A stretch of DNA of 64,000 nt, from contig OX421967.1 in assembly GCA_949128115.1 (NCBI GenBank), positions 7,802,070 to 7,866,069 of the forward strand, read 5' to 3'. Below the pieces are notes generated by a model. It searched no databases. It saw only the letters and a list, made by a program, of their open reading frames with translations, and was not told the DNA's origin. Each line of letters begins with the position of its first letter. The stretch's first letter is position 1. The translations under genes were made by a program, and so were the position numbers. This DNA comes from Anaspis maculata. Taxonomy: Eukaryota; Arthropoda; Insecta; Coleoptera; Scraptiidae. Shown piece after piece: positions 10,738 to 22,790 of this stretch.

Positions 10738-11690
10738 TTGTAACTGAGAAATTGTATTAAAAATGTACCTCGATTTCAGGTCATTGATATTGGTGTGATC
10801 AACCCTATAAATTCGTTTATTATCATTTGTTTGTGCCTTAATTCAAATTTCAAATAATTTTATATGGTATAATCAACTAAGAAATTGTATTAAAAGTACC
10901 TACTCCTATTTTAAAGTATTCAATGTTTGTGTAATCAGCTATAAAAATCGCTCATAATCACCTGTTTTGGCCTTACTTGAATTTCGCGTAATTGCCTATG
11001 TAAGTAACTAAGAAATTGTATTGAATGTACTTCGATTTTGAGTAATTCAAGTTTGTATTATTCAACACTGTAAATTTGTTTATGATCACCTCTTCGTGCC
11101 CTATTTTGAATTTCATGTGATTGTATATTATGTAATCAACTAAGAAATAGTCAAATGTACTTCCATTTTATGTTCGTTTGTATATCTTCTATGAATAATC
11201 AACTATGTAAATTTGTTTATTATCACCTGTTTGTGCCTCATTTCAAATTTCATGTAATGGTATGCGGTAATCAGCTGGGAAATTGTATCAAATGTACTTC
11301 GATTTCAAGTAAATAATGTCTGTATACTTAGCTATGAAAAGTCATTCATGCTCACCTGTTTGTACCTTATTTTAAGTTTCACGTAATTATCTATGTAAGC
11401 AACTAAGAACATGTATTAGATGTTTTTCGATTTTAGGTAGTTGATGCCTGTATACTCAGCTAAGAAAAATCGTTCACGATCACCTGTTTGTGCCTTATTT
11501 TAATTTGACGTAATTGTCTATGTAAACAACTAAGAAATTTTATCGAACGTACTTCGATTTCAAGTAATTTTAGTAATTAATGTTTGTATGTATAATCAAT
11601 ACTGTAAATTTGTTTATGATCACCTGTTTGTGCTTAATTTTGAATTCAATATAATTGTCTATGTAAGCAGTTATGTGAATTAAACTACGA
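10738..11690. repeat. Tandem array, unit about 130 bp, about 7 copies
   Basis: Units begin AACTAAGAAATTGTAT and continue with AATGTACTTCGATTT, AATCAACT, TTTGTTTATGATCACCTG and TTTGTGCCTTATTT. Unit starts fall near 10741, 10875, 11006, 11138, 11274, 11402 and 11529, so the spacing is 127-136 bp. The copies differ by many substitutions, so this is an old minisatellite or satellite fragment. The unit length does not keep any frame open. Confidence 0.9.
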
Positions 11691-11974
11691 ATAAATCATG
11701 ATGTTGAGGTCTTACCCTGAACTGTATGTAATTATTGTCTATGTAACTAGCACAGTATATTGGTCTGTCAATAAAACGGTTCTATTTGCTTGTGTTCATA
11801 TACAAAAAATAACTATTCAAACCAAACCACTTGAGAGTTTGCAAGGGTTAAGATACAATGAGGAATGCTTCAGTAGGTATAGGGAATTCAAACATCCCGC
11901 GCTTTCAAGCTAACAAATGTCTCCTGCCAAACACAATCTGTGACCTAACCTGTCAAATCCAAATTCCACGTACT

Positions 11975-12225
11975 TTTCAAATTTCCCGCACGTTAAAATC
12001 CGCCACATGTCAAATGCCGGTAATACAGAATTAATGCTTGACGACCAGTCAAAAAAGTCACTAGATTCAGTGATAATAACCAAAAGTCACCAGATGATCT
12101 AAAAACTTTTCAAATTTCCCGCGCCACCTGTCAAATGCCGGTAATGCAGATCCAATGCTTAACGACCTGTCAAAAAAGTCACTAGATTCAGTGTTGCCAA
12201 CCAAAAGTCATCAGATAAAAGTCCC
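11975..12225 (+). repeat. Tandem duplication, about 130 bp unit
   Basis: Two adjacent copies share TTTTCAAATTTCCCGC, CTGTCAAATGCCGGTAAT, CAGTCAAAAAAGTCACTAG and ATTCAGTG in the same order. One is about 11970-12090 and the other about 12108-12222. No coding function is visible. Confidence 0.75.
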
Positions 12226-14659
12226 TAGAAACGTCTGGCTCAACCGACGCTTTACCTACTCAAACTGATGTTTTCGATTCCAATTGGGTCTGACTAGTTT
12301 GAAATCTCTTGATGGAACAACCTAGTACCTTGCTTTATAGTACACCGAGCGAGACACAGCAGTTAGTCAGAACGTTTGGTATGAATTCCCCCACATTTTT
12401 TGGCCATTCACAGCCGAATTGCCCTTAATTTTTGGCAAAGTTTCTAGAACATTGCTGAGATACATTTTTTGACAAACGAAAGAATGATCAACTGTTTCAT
12501 GATTTCGAGTAACGTAGAAAATTGATATACGTGGACGCTGTTGAAAAAATGTCAGCAAGTGAGAAAAAAATATTTTTTTACATACTCAAGGCTGTATACG
12601 CAGATACAGGTACGTTCAGCATGTGCTCCAGCTTCAGCACCACCTTTCAAGGTTTCACAAGAATATTCCCACTGCCGAAATTTGAGCATAGGCAGGTATA
12701 TCTGAGCATTTGTTCCATTTTCAATTAGCGGGACCCAAAAACTTTCATGTTCACTATGATCCTTTGTTATTTTCCGCACCTCTACATTCTTACGTAGGTG
12801 CCAATCTTCAAGACGAGCTTTTTTAGAACACCCCGTTTTTTTTTTGTAATTTGCTTTTTGACGCGTCGCCTCTCCAGAAGATATCACTTTTCGTCTATAA
12901 CTCCCGCCAACCTAATTGCGAAAAGGATCTTTCTCCCAGTAAATAATCAAAGAACACCACCACCCGCCCACCCCGTCAGGCAGCAGGCGGTGTTTCGCAC
13001 CTGATCGCGCCTTCTCTTGTTTCTTGCGAGCGCGGCGCCCTATACATCGAGCAAGATCCAGAGCCGCTGCGTCCCTTCAAGGACCTCTCATTCCCTCCCC
13101 CTCATTCTCATCCCCATCCCTTATACCCGTCCATGCTGTGTGTGTATGTGTGTGTTTAATTATGGAACCGACAAGACCAGAGAATTTATTGGTCAACATC
13201 TTAGAGACGCTTTCTCTTATGTTTAGGCATGTACAGGACTGTATTAGTGTGTAGTACGGCGCGGGGTCGACGTATAAAGGTCCCTCCGCATTGCGGAATG
13301 CTCCAATAAAACAGTGCCGTCGTCTAAATGGCTTCCAGTTTCCCAATCTTCTCTGGTGAGATATAGGTGCAGCCCATCAGCACACCGTATCATAGCCGGT
13401 CATGGGAAACAATGAGTTGTGCCTCTCGGAACAAATGAAAACAAACAGTGTGGCAGAGTCGCCGCGATGAAAAATCATGTGAGCTTTGGAAAACACCGAT
13501 TCGATTGCTGAGCCGGTGGTGACAAATGACTGACGTAAATATCTGTCATAAACAATTAATCTTGGCGCGGCACACCTTGACGGCTAATGGGTTTTTATTC
13601 GCGTCGAACAAACGAAAATGGATTTCTCTTGCTCTGCGCCCTCTCTGTCTCTCTCTATCTCGCTCTAATTAAATTTGGCCGAACGCGTCCAAACTATCAA
13701 GCGGGCCTTTCGGCAATGACATCCGATACGAATAAGCCCTGGCGCTCTTGCTTGCTCTGTATGATATATCCCAGAAACAAGTGACAGATGCTGCGGGGCC
13801 TCTAGATATATTGATACCATTCCCCATAGACATGCACGGCCTACCTGACTGGGTTATCAATACCAAAACAGCAGCATGTATATCTCTAATGGTCTTCTTG
13901 AAATATCACCACGCACTGTCTCAATTCCAATCCGGAGACAAATGATGCGGCATGACGGCGTGTGTCGCGGATTATTCCCGGTGATGGAGACATGGCAGAG
14001 ATCAATATTATATACGGAACGTGCTTTGTATTAAAGCTAAACAAAAAGTTACGTTTTTCGAGCTGAGCAATAAACAAAAACAGGTATAAGTACCTGTTAC
14101 ACAACAAGGAATATGTCGAGATGAACATTTTGATGACTGCTTATCGAACCGACCGACGTCTTTAATTAGAGGAAACAGAGGGCAAACAGTCAACCCGTAT
14201 GATGGCGGATAGTCGATGAATAGACATGGAAGAGTATCGTTTGGTTGTGATGTCTATGGTTTACTTACTTAGAACTTTAGTCCGTTGTCCTTTAAAACTT
14301 TGAAATAAAGGGAGAAGCAGAAACGCTGAGAGGGCCACGTCCCGAAGGGTAACAACAAAAAACCTGTGTTTACATCTGATTGGATTTATTCTGAGAGGCT
14401 CAATTGGCACAGACGTAATAGCCTGACATGTTGGGTCACAAGTGGCAGGACTGATGTCAACAGTAGGTATGGGTAGTGCATATGTTTTTCTCCTTTATAC
14501 AAGTGCTAGAGCTCGCGTCCTCTCACCCCGTTATATCCAGACTTTGCCGACAAATCGGCGCTGATTCCAGCTCAGCTTCCAATCGGCGCACCGCTGACCA
14601 GTCTGCCAAAATCAGATCATACAAATATGGCAATCAACCGACTCTCTTGTTGGCAGCAC
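12226..14659. other. Unassigned stretch with GC-rich islands
   Basis: No gene is recognised. A 111-codon minus frame at 12552-12887 shows no known domain. The segments about 12950-13130 and 13390-13790 are clearly GC-richer and poorer in repeats than their surroundings, with TAATTAAA-type and TGACGTAA-type motifs. They look like unique non-coding DNA, for example regulatory sequence of a distant gene, but this is only inferred from composition. Confidence 0.35.
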
Positions 14660-15180
14660 ATATAACAGGTGACCGTGTCATGAAGGGGACCCGAAGCCGC
14701 ACATTTTACAGTTGGGATTCTACCACCATCCACTATTTTATTTTTGCACTTGAACATCGCCCACTTTCCTTACTCGTCGTTTTGGTAACCGATCACCCAA
14801 TTCTCGCTGTTATTTTTTAACAATTGACGTTTCATTTACAACTGTCAACGTTTGACAGCTGGCCCACGGCTACGTGCAACATTGCTCATTGCAGGAAAGA
14901 AAGAATAAAGCACAGAAAATGGGGAGAAAGTCGCGAGAAACCAGTAGTTTATAGGCAACCAACAATACAGATTGAGAACAGCGAGACTGAAGTGGCGACG
15001 AGTAAGGAAACTGGACGATGTTCAAGTGTGGAAATGGGATAATTAACGTGAGTGAGTCGCATTCTTCTGTACCCACATCGACTCAAAATTGCACAAAAAA
15101 GAGATTGGTGATGGAATCGTTACTGTAAAATGTGCGGCTTCAAGTCCCCTTCATGACACTGTCGCCCATCCAATGCCGGT
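14660..15180. mobile_element. Hairpin element, about 520 bp
   Basis: GTGTCATGAAGGGGACCCGA and its continuation (AGCCGCACATTTTACAGT) at 14675-14712 recur inverted at 15122-15159 with two mismatches. Weaker complementarity extends outward on both sides and inward for about 60 bp. The loop (about 14780-15060) is not recognised. A MITE-like or snapback element is the simplest reading; no target duplication was identified. Confidence 0.6.
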
Positions 15181-15529
15181 TCTTTTCAAGGTCATGTTCT
15201 TGGCTCAAATGCGGTGGAAATGCATAACTTTGCTCTATAAAGTAACCCTCAATCAAATTTAATGCCACTTACAATCAAGAACGCTACCCCCTGTGAACGT
15301 CTGCAACCCCCTTCTGCAGTCTGTTCCAAAGAGGACACGTTCTATTGATATCTTGCACCCGCATCATCACAGGGCGGTTCCAATGAACCATCAGTACTGT
15401 AACGGTACAACCCCTTTGTTCCCCTTAGCCCGTCAATTGATACCCCGGCGTGATCGTCTAACAAAAAGTATAAATAAATATCGAGGTTCTTCTGTCTACA
15501 CTACTTTATAAAGTCGTTGTCTATTTTTT
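15181..15529. other. Unassigned short stretch
   Basis: Nothing is recognised between the hairpin element and the 3' side of the Penelope-like element, apart from low-level similarity to neither. Confidence 0.4.
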
Positions 15530-15565
15530 GACCAATATATATTTCGAGCTGGCGTTCATCATCAG
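15530..15565 (-). ncRNA. Hammerhead-ribozyme-like motif of a Penelope-like element
   Basis: On the minus strand the order is CTGATGA (15565-15559), T, GAAC, loop GCCA, GCTC, then GAAA (15545-15542), followed by TATATATTGGTC with a GTC that would be the cleavage site. CUGAUGA and GAAA are the invariant hammerhead core. GAAC/GCTC would form a four-pair stem II with one A-C mismatch. Penelope-like elements are known to carry hammerhead motifs in their pseudo-LTRs, and this one sits just downstream of such an element. Stem I is not convincing, so activity is doubtful. Confidence 0.35.
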
Positions 15566-15899
15566 GGTTTTTTTTGCTACAAATAAATATATAAATGGTA
15601 TGAACATACAGAAACCAAAATTCAAAATAACTCACTTTTTAGGTTTTTGAAAGAAGTTTTATGTCAGGATGGAAAATTATCAGTTTGAATTTTGGTAATT
15701 GTTAACAATAATTGATTAGATACTAAACAATGAATAAAGGTGTTCAGGTGAAGGTAAATAGGTGGAAAAGGAAAGAATTGAATAAATTTGAGTGCCACCT
15801 GAAAAAAAAAGGGGGAACAGACTAACCGGCTACTTGAGAGAGACACAAACACACCAACAGAACCAAGGAACAACTCAAACAAACATCAAGTGAACTGTT

Positions 15900-17430
15900 T
15901 GAAGAAGTCACTCCCTGCCTCAATCAGAATGTCGAAAGTGTCTCTCCCCTGTAGCAACTCAGTCTGTTCGTTCAAGGTGTTTTGTTCACTGTTTTTTAAT
16001 GATTTTGAAATTTCAAGTGATTCAAAAAAATTCGTTTTTGATACTTGGATTCATAATGTGAAATTTTGAAGAAAGAGTCTGGATTGAATGTGTGGTCAGA
16101 TGAAATGATGTGGTCAGCAAACTTTAACTTCGCTTTGAAGTAGCCTATTTTTTTAAACTTGTTTATTTCACTTAAATGCTCTTTAAAGCGTATCTCTCCT
16201 TTTCTTCCAGTTTCGCCGATATAGACACTGTTGCAGTTTTGACATGATAATCGGTATACACCACATTTATCAAATTTATTAAGGGGGTCTTTAGTGTTGA
16301 TAATTATGTCGAGTTTTCATAAAAAACAAAATTAAATAGAAATATTTTGATTTGATTTTTTGAAAATTCGAGCAATATTCAATGATTCATAACCAATATA
16401 GGGAAGACTTCTGTGAATCTTCTGTTGTTCTGTTGAAATATGGTGATAAGAAAACTTGTATATGAATTTATTGAATAATCTGGTGATTAACTTTTTTGGA
16501 TATCCATTGTTCTCTGCAATTTGATAAATGATATTGAGCTCTTTTTTGAAGTCCATTTGGAGTAGGGGAATTTTTAAAAGTCTAGTGAAGAAACAATTGA
16601 AAGCAGATATTTTAGCGCTTGGTGAGTGAATTGATGAAAAAGGAATGATCGTATCTGTAGAAGTTGGTTTTCGGTAAATGCTGAAGTTGATTTCATTACC
16701 ATCATTTCTTTTGAGAAGCAAATCGAGAAAAGGTAAAGTTCTGTTATTTTCTATTTCATAGGTAAATTTGATGTTAGGATGTGAAGTGTTCAAATAGTTC
16801 AAAAACATTCCTATTTTATTTTCAGAGAAATTGACAATTGCCAATACATCGTCAACATATCTGGACCAGAATAGAATTTTATTTTTTCAAGGATTGCAGT
16901 AGTTCAAAATTTTAGTAGTTTCAAGATTGTCCATAAAGATATCAGCAAGTATCAGCAGCAACTTAAATTAGAGCCCATAGAGAGCCCAGTTTTTTGAGTA
17001 TAAAATTTTTGATTAAATTTAAAATAGTTTTGATCTAACGACAAACCTAATAGAGAACAAATATCAAGAACATGATATGTTGGTGAGTCGGTAGCAAAAA
17101 GAAGATTTCTGACTAGTTCAATACATTCCTGAGCGGGAACGGATGGAAAGAGATTTGACACATCAACTGAAATAAGAATGGCTTCATTAGGAATGTGTAT
17201 TGAATTGAGTTTTTCAACTAAATCACTCGAGTTTTTGAGTGAAAATTGGCCTGAAAAATTGGTGGTTTCTCGGATAGTTTTGTTCAGCCATTTGGACAGT
17301 ATGAAACATGGTGTGTTGATATGAGAGAGAACTGGACGTATCGGGCAATTGATCTAATGAATTTTTGGAAGTCCGTAAAGTCTTGGTATCAGAGGATTCT
17401 GCGGTAGAATTTCTTGAATTTTAGTTATGT
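15900..17430 (-). pseudogene. Penelope-like retroelement, decayed RT plus GIY-YIG endonuclease
   Basis: Reading the minus strand from high to low coordinates gives the order expected for Penelope-like elements. A RLYGLPK-like block lies near 17370-17395, then NLFPSVPAQE near 17150, LGLSLDQNYF and GLSMGSNL near 16970-17050, the RT active site RYVDD near 16849-16863, LPFLDLLL near 16730, and a GIY-YIG nuclease start (GVYRLSCQNC, YIGETGR) near 16215-16262. The frames differ between blocks (16332-16844 and 16952-17161 are not in phase) and stops interrupt it, so it cannot make the roughly 700-800 aa protein. Such proteins reverse transcribe the element RNA at chromosomal nicks. It is related to but clearly diverged from the copy at 27.5-30.4 kb. 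Confidence 0.85.
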
Positions 17431-17540
17431 TGAAGTTGTTAAGTGTCTCTGAGCATGAATGATTTGCATGGGGGATGATTTTTGAGAAATGTGGGGGATG
17501 ATTTTGGGCACTTTGGAATGTAACGAGTGATGCTAGAATA

Positions 17541-18484
17541 TTGAAAAAAGATAAAATTGCTCACATGTTCGAAATTTCGGAGTCACCCTCAACCCCTATT
17601 ATAGAGGAATGATTTCAAAACATCCACACAATGTTGAAATGTTCAGGATAGTATCGCAATGTTCAATCATTAACTAATGAATGAATTACAGCAAACCGCG
17701 TTGCATGTTCAACGACCAGGCTCCGGACTACTCATTTCTTGACCAACAACCGTTTTTGCAAACAGGTTGAGCCATAGTCCGTCCTGACGCAGGAATCGCC
17801 CATCGATTCCTTGTTTTGTTTGGTGTAATTGTTGTTTTTGTTTCGCATAGTTGCATGGTGCCGTGTCACCACGTTCTTTGGGAGCCAGAGTGTCTGGTTC
17901 GTACGGTTTTGAAGAGGGAGCGGTGTGTTAGTTCAATCCACAATGTCGCACCTGGTCTTAGCCCTCTTTTGCGCGTCTGTAAGCTTATATTTCTGTAAGC
18001 TTCTGATCTCACAATGTATGCACTAACTAATGCTTGTCTAACCTGAAACAAGTTGACCGGACAGATAAAGAGAAGTGAAGGCAATTTGAACCACCTGTAC
18101 AGGCGGAAGAACCCATGGAACTGGCTTAGTGGAATTATGATTCAAATCCGACATACGATTGCAATTTATTTGCTACCATTAAACATGAATAATAACGCTG
18201 ACTCCACTTGATTGAAGTGTACCTTCAGGTTCGATAATCACTCCTGCCAATAAATTTCTGCACACCTGCCACTTTATTCGATTGGATCAAGTTACTGTTG
18301 TGCAAGTGCCTTGGCTCCAGAAGTATCACCACAACAACCAGCAATCAATCAACAAATAGCAATAAAAAGGAATGATGAACAAAGCGTCCTCCTGGACCCA
18401 TCAACTCACCTCCTCTCTTGAATTTCAACAGCTGAAGTTATGCTTCCAGTTTCAACTCATCATTTCACTTCTGAGGTGGGTCAA
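17541..18484. other. Unassigned stretch
   Basis: I see nothing recognisable between the Penelope-like remnant and the BEL scrap; open frames of 60-72 codons on both strands lack any domain. Confidence 0.4.
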
Positions 18485-18665
18485 TCGCCAGAATATTCGA
18501 AGTAATTTGTCAAGATGGTGGTCACAAGACTATGTGAATTAGCTTCAGTCTCGACCAAAATGGAATAACCAACAGATCGAGGATCATCTGACGCCTAATC
18601 AGCACGTATTGTTGCATAACGACAGTCTACCTTCAACGTTTGAGCTATTATTGGGAAACGGATGG
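18485..18665 (+). pseudogene. BEL/Pao integrase C-terminal scrap
   Basis: One plus frame reads NIRSNLSRWWSQDYVN, stop, LQSRPKWNNQQ, then HVLLHNDSLPSTFELLLG. This follows the pattern RWSxEYLxxLQxRxKW...VLIKEDNLPPxxWxLGRI near the C-terminus of BEL/Pao integrases. There is at least one in-frame stop and no flanking pol, so it is a relic. A second BEL-type scrap (RT/RNase H region) lies at 22.6 kb but cannot be collinear with it, because integrase should lie downstream of RT. Confidence 0.5.
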
Positions 18666-18960
18666 AAAGGAATGAAAAATGTGCAGGAGCTTATAGCAAG
18701 AATATACAGGAATATTTTGAGAAGGATTATGCAAGGAAAGCTTCAGAGGATGAATTCAAAGCATGCAAGCAAAATCCTGGTATTTCATACATTTCGCAGT
18801 GGTCAATGAGAACAGACCAGAGATGATAGGGTATTCGACGCTGTTGCCATATTTGGAAATGTAAGCTCGAATGACCTTCTTCTGAAAGGATCCCATCTAT
18901 TCAATAGTTCAATCGGTACGATTACGGAATTTCGACAAGAACTTATCAATTTCCAACATA

Positions 18961-21125
18961 GGCCAGTCAAATAAGGAAAGCTGGAGGGAAAAAACTGTTG
19001 GAGTTTTGGAAATTTGACAGTAATGGAAAAATGAAAAATCTTGGAAAAATGGTCCTTCGATCCAGTTTTCTGCTTATATTGCGCGCTAATCATCAGAGAT
19101 ATTCAATTAGGTTTCATTAAAATCAAGAATATACAATTGTCTACAAAAATTGTTTCATACCGATTTTTCTCTTGTATCTGTTGATATTAATTGAATTAAA
19201 TTACCAAAAAAAAAATAAAAAAAAAGCGATTCTTTGCCCATGGCTAGAGATATTGTCTTCAAAATTTGTGAAAATGTTGGCAGTCTACATCAAAACTAAA
19301 CGTGTCAGTTGAGATAGAAAACAAAATTGCGAAAATATTTCTCAATTTTTTTTCTAAATTAAGCAAAAATTTGGTTCTCGAGTTTGACATTTCCAACAGG
19401 GCGAAGTAAAGGTTCCAATTGAACATCAATCAGTTTTGATATTCACATATTGTAAGACAAGATTTCATCAGTATTGTGCTTTCACGAGCTTCTGGAATGC
19501 TCGATATGAATTAAACTAAAAGAACAGTCCAAAAAGTGTTGTCGATTGGTTCTGAAGGAGACATTTCGAAACAAAAGACATCAGCAAAGGATATACAGAA
19601 GGTCCAAAGGTTATTCAACTGTATATGAGCCCCATATTGATGTGCCTTATCCAAAATAGTACAAAAGAATCAATCAAAATGTTAAAATCCACCCTGTATA
19701 ACAAAAAGTGACAATACAAAATGGAAGTAGTAAAGCATACCTGGTGCCAAAAATACAGCTTTTACATTGCTGGAAAAAAAAACAAAATTGATCGATTTAT
19801 TTGAAAGTTATTGGTCCTCAAACTTGACTTTACAAATTTCAGCCAGTGAAATATGGGAAAGTAGAGAGAAGTAAATGTCGGAGTTTCAGAAATTTGACAG
19901 GGATGTTCGCTAAGGTATACTAATGAACACACTAAAAGTTCCCGCCAGTACCTGTTGTGCTTGAGCCGCCATCTTGGAAAAATGGTAATAAATTTGATCG
20001 AAGGACCATTATTTCAAGATGGCGGCTCAAGCGCAACAGGTACTGGCGGGGACTTCCAGTATGTTTATTAGTATACCTTAGCGAACATCCCTGTCAAATT
20101 TCTGAAACCCCGACAGTTACTTCTCTCTACTTTTCCCCATTTGACTGGCTGAAATTTGTAAAGTCAAGTTTGAGGACTGATAACTTTCAAATAAATCAAT
20201 CAATTTTGTTCTCTTTTCCAGAAATGTGAAGGCTGTATTTTTGGCACCAGGTATGATCTACTACTTCCATTTTGTATCGTTACTTTTTGTTATACAGGGT
20301 GGATTTTAACATTTTGATTGATTCTTTTGTACTATTTTGGACAAGGCACATCAATATGGGGCTTATATGCAGTTGAATAACCTTTGGACCTCCTGTATAT
20401 CCTTTGCTGATGTCATTTGTTTTGAAATGTTACCTTCAGAACCAATCGACAACACTTTTTGGACTTATTATTATTCTTATTACTATATATACTTATTACT
20501 ATTATTCTTTCAGTTTAATTCATATCGAGCATTCCAGAAGCTCGTGAAGGCACAATACTGATGAAATCTTGTCTTGCAATATGTAAATATCAAAACTGAT
20601 TGATGTTCGATTGGAACCTTTACTCCGCCGTGTTGGAAATGTCAAACTCAAGAACCAAATTTTTGCTTAATTTAAAAAAAAATGAAAAAATATTTTCGCA
20701 ATTTTTTTTTTATCTCAACTGTCACGTTTAGCTTTGATGTAGACTGCCAACATCTTCACAAATTTTGAAGACAATATCTCGAGCCATAGGCAAAAAATCG
20801 CTTATTTTTGATTTTTTTTTGTCAATTCAATTTTATTAATTTCAACAGATACGAGAAAAAATCGGTATGGAACAATTTTTGAAGACAATTTTATAGCCTT
20901 GATTTTTTATTAAACTTAATAGAATATCTCTGATGATTAGCGGAAAATGAGCAGAAAACTGGATCGAAGGACCATTTTTCCAAGATGGCGGCTCGAGCTC
21001 AATAGGTAGAGTTGGGGACTTTTAGTATGTTCAACAGTACACCTTATCGGACATTACTGTCAAATTTCCAAAACTCCAACAGTTTTTTCCCTCAAACGGA
21101 AAAATTTGTTCTAATTTGACTGGCC
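18961..21125. mobile_element. Fold-back element B, copy 2
   Basis: A second copy of the 2.17-kb palindrome, 2165 bp long, starting GGCCAGTCAAAT and ending ATTTGACTGGCC. TA flanks both ends (18959-18960 and 21126-21127). The asymmetric right-end block CCTCAAACGGAAAAATTTG is again on the right, so the whole element has the same orientation as copy 1. The left outer block is shortened by an internal deletion near 19024. The centre at 19986-20005 reads TAATAAATTTGATCGAAGGA, the reverse complement (one substitution) of the centre of copy 1. No transposase is present. Confidence 0.85.
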
Positions 21126-21168
21126 TAACAGCAGATATCAAGAAAATGAATACTTAGATAGATAACAT

Positions 21169-21399
21169 CCAGTTCCACCAGCGAATTTAATCATTGTTAA
21201 CTAATTGAGGCATTTTCTATGATGGATTCTAGATCAGTGCTGGTTGAATGACCACGAAAAATGCATACAAGCTGTTGTGGTCTAAACATTTTCCCATAAT
21301 ATTTCGTGAAACTTGTGTTTTCAGTGGTCACTAAGCCAATATTTACCAGAGAAAATCTCTCAATTAGCTAACAATGAATAAATTCGCTGGTGGAACTGG
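21169..21399. mobile_element. Hairpin element, about 230 bp
   Basis: CCAGTTCCACCAGCGAATTTA with AACTAATTGAGG on the left is repeated inverted on the right (AGCTAACAATGAATAAATTCG, CTGGTGGAACTGG). Complementarity continues inward through TTTTCT and AGTGACCAC-type blocks. It lies only 43 bp from fold-back B copy 2. MITE-like; no target duplication could be fixed. Confidence 0.65.
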
Positions 21400-21514
21400 C
21401 TGAATGTGATTATTTGGAAGGCCCAAAAATGATTTGATTTGCTGAAGAACACTCAAATAATCTTCACTGAGGAACAAATAATTTCAAGAGAACAATGGAA
21501 TCGGAATGAATATA

Positions 21515-22594
21515 CCGGGTGATCATTTGAAAACTATCCACCTGCAATATCTCCCGATTCCTAGTGCAAATGTCTTTGAGCAAAAACAGGTCGATTTTTA
21601 TATCGAGGGGGACATCCAAAACATACATTGGAGAATTTATATCTTGAGCCCCCTCGCCCCCACTCACCCCAACTTTGAAATTTCAAATGACACCACCTAC
21701 CTTGCGATACATCAAATTGAAGAGAATAAAATTTTCCTTTTAAAAAAATATTTTGAAATTTTTCGACCCCACCCCCTGTTCTTCCTAAAATGCTCTGAGT
21801 GTCCAAGTTAATATTCTTGACCTCCATTTCCCCTCAATACAATAAACGTCATCCTGCACAGCATCGAAAGAGAAAATTTTCTATGAAAAAAGTGCCACTC
21901 AAATTTACCCCTACACTCCCCCCACCTGACCTCAAAAATTCAAAATGTCAATACCCACTTTGTAATACATCAAATTGAAGGAAATTGAATTCTCTTCCTG
22001 AAAGAATTTTTTCACAATTTTCAAAGCCCCCCCCATCTCCCCCCTAGAATACTCCAAATGACCAATTTATTGGAGGAGGGGTAGAAAATTTCGAAAAAAC
22101 TCTTTTCGGAAAGAGAATTCAATTCCCTTTGATTTGATGTATCACAAAGTAGGTGGTGTTTTGTTAAATTTGGGAGTTGAAGCGGGGGAGAGCAAAGGGG
22201 TGAATTTGGGTAGCACTTTTTCCACCGAAAATTTTCTTCTTCGATGCTTTCTAGGTTGACGCCGACTAAATGAGAAAAAAATGAGGGGTCCAGAATATCA
22301 AATGGGACAGTCAGAGCATTTTTAGGGAAAAGGGGGTGGGGTTGAAAATTCTGAAAATATTTTTTCCAGAAAGAGAATTCAATTTTCTTCAATTTGATGT
22401 ATCGCAAGGTAGGTAGTGTCATTTGAAATTTCAAAGTTGGGGTGAGTGGGGGTGAGGGGGGTGAATATAGAAATTTGTCAATGTATGTCTTGGATGTCCC
22501 CCTCGATATAAAAATCGACGTGTTTTTGCTCGAAAAAATATTCACTAGGAATCGGGAGTTATTGCAGGTGGATAGTTTTCAAATGATCACCCGG
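21515..22594. mobile_element. Fold-back element C, full copy
   Basis: A palindrome of about 1080 bp that starts CCGGGTGATCATTTGAAAAC and ends with its exact complement, flanked by TATA on both sides (21511-21514 and 22595-22598), consistent with a TA or TATA target duplication. Arms share GATTTTTATATCGAGGGGGA and TTTGATGTATCGCAAGG-type blocks. There is no transposase. It abuts a BEL/Pao scrap on its right, so it probably landed in that relic. A right-arm fragment of the same family is at 41285-41532. Confidence 0.8.
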
Positions 22595-22598
22595 TATA

Positions 22599-22790
22599 CT
22601 ACATTTTCTATTGCAATTCATGGAGTTGACAACAGAGTTTTATCAAGAGAAAAGACACTCACGGAACGTGGAGTTCTGTGAATTATGTCAATTCACGATC
22701 CATTAGGCCTATTCGGATTTTATGTGGTCAGAGGAGAAATCAATTTGCAAGATACTTATAGGGGCGGTACTGATGGTGATGATGTCAAAA
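22599..22790 (+). pseudogene. BEL/Pao RT/RNase H junction scrap
   Basis: A plus frame reads LTERGVL, stop, then IMSIHDPLGLFGFYV, RGEINLQDTYRGGTDGDD. This matches the BEL/Pao signature in which RT is followed by T+REVLRVVxSLFDPLG and a later W/Y+xGxxWDD block. It is short, has an in-frame TGA, and is truncated on both sides by fold-back C and unassigned DNA. Confidence 0.6.

Noticed and set aside
12552..12887. 111-codon minus frame
   Set aside because: No family could be assigned and there is no supporting context; left as unassigned.
22021..22545. 174-codon minus frame
   Set aside because: It lies in the arm of fold-back C and is the reading of its inverted repeat, not a conserved protein.
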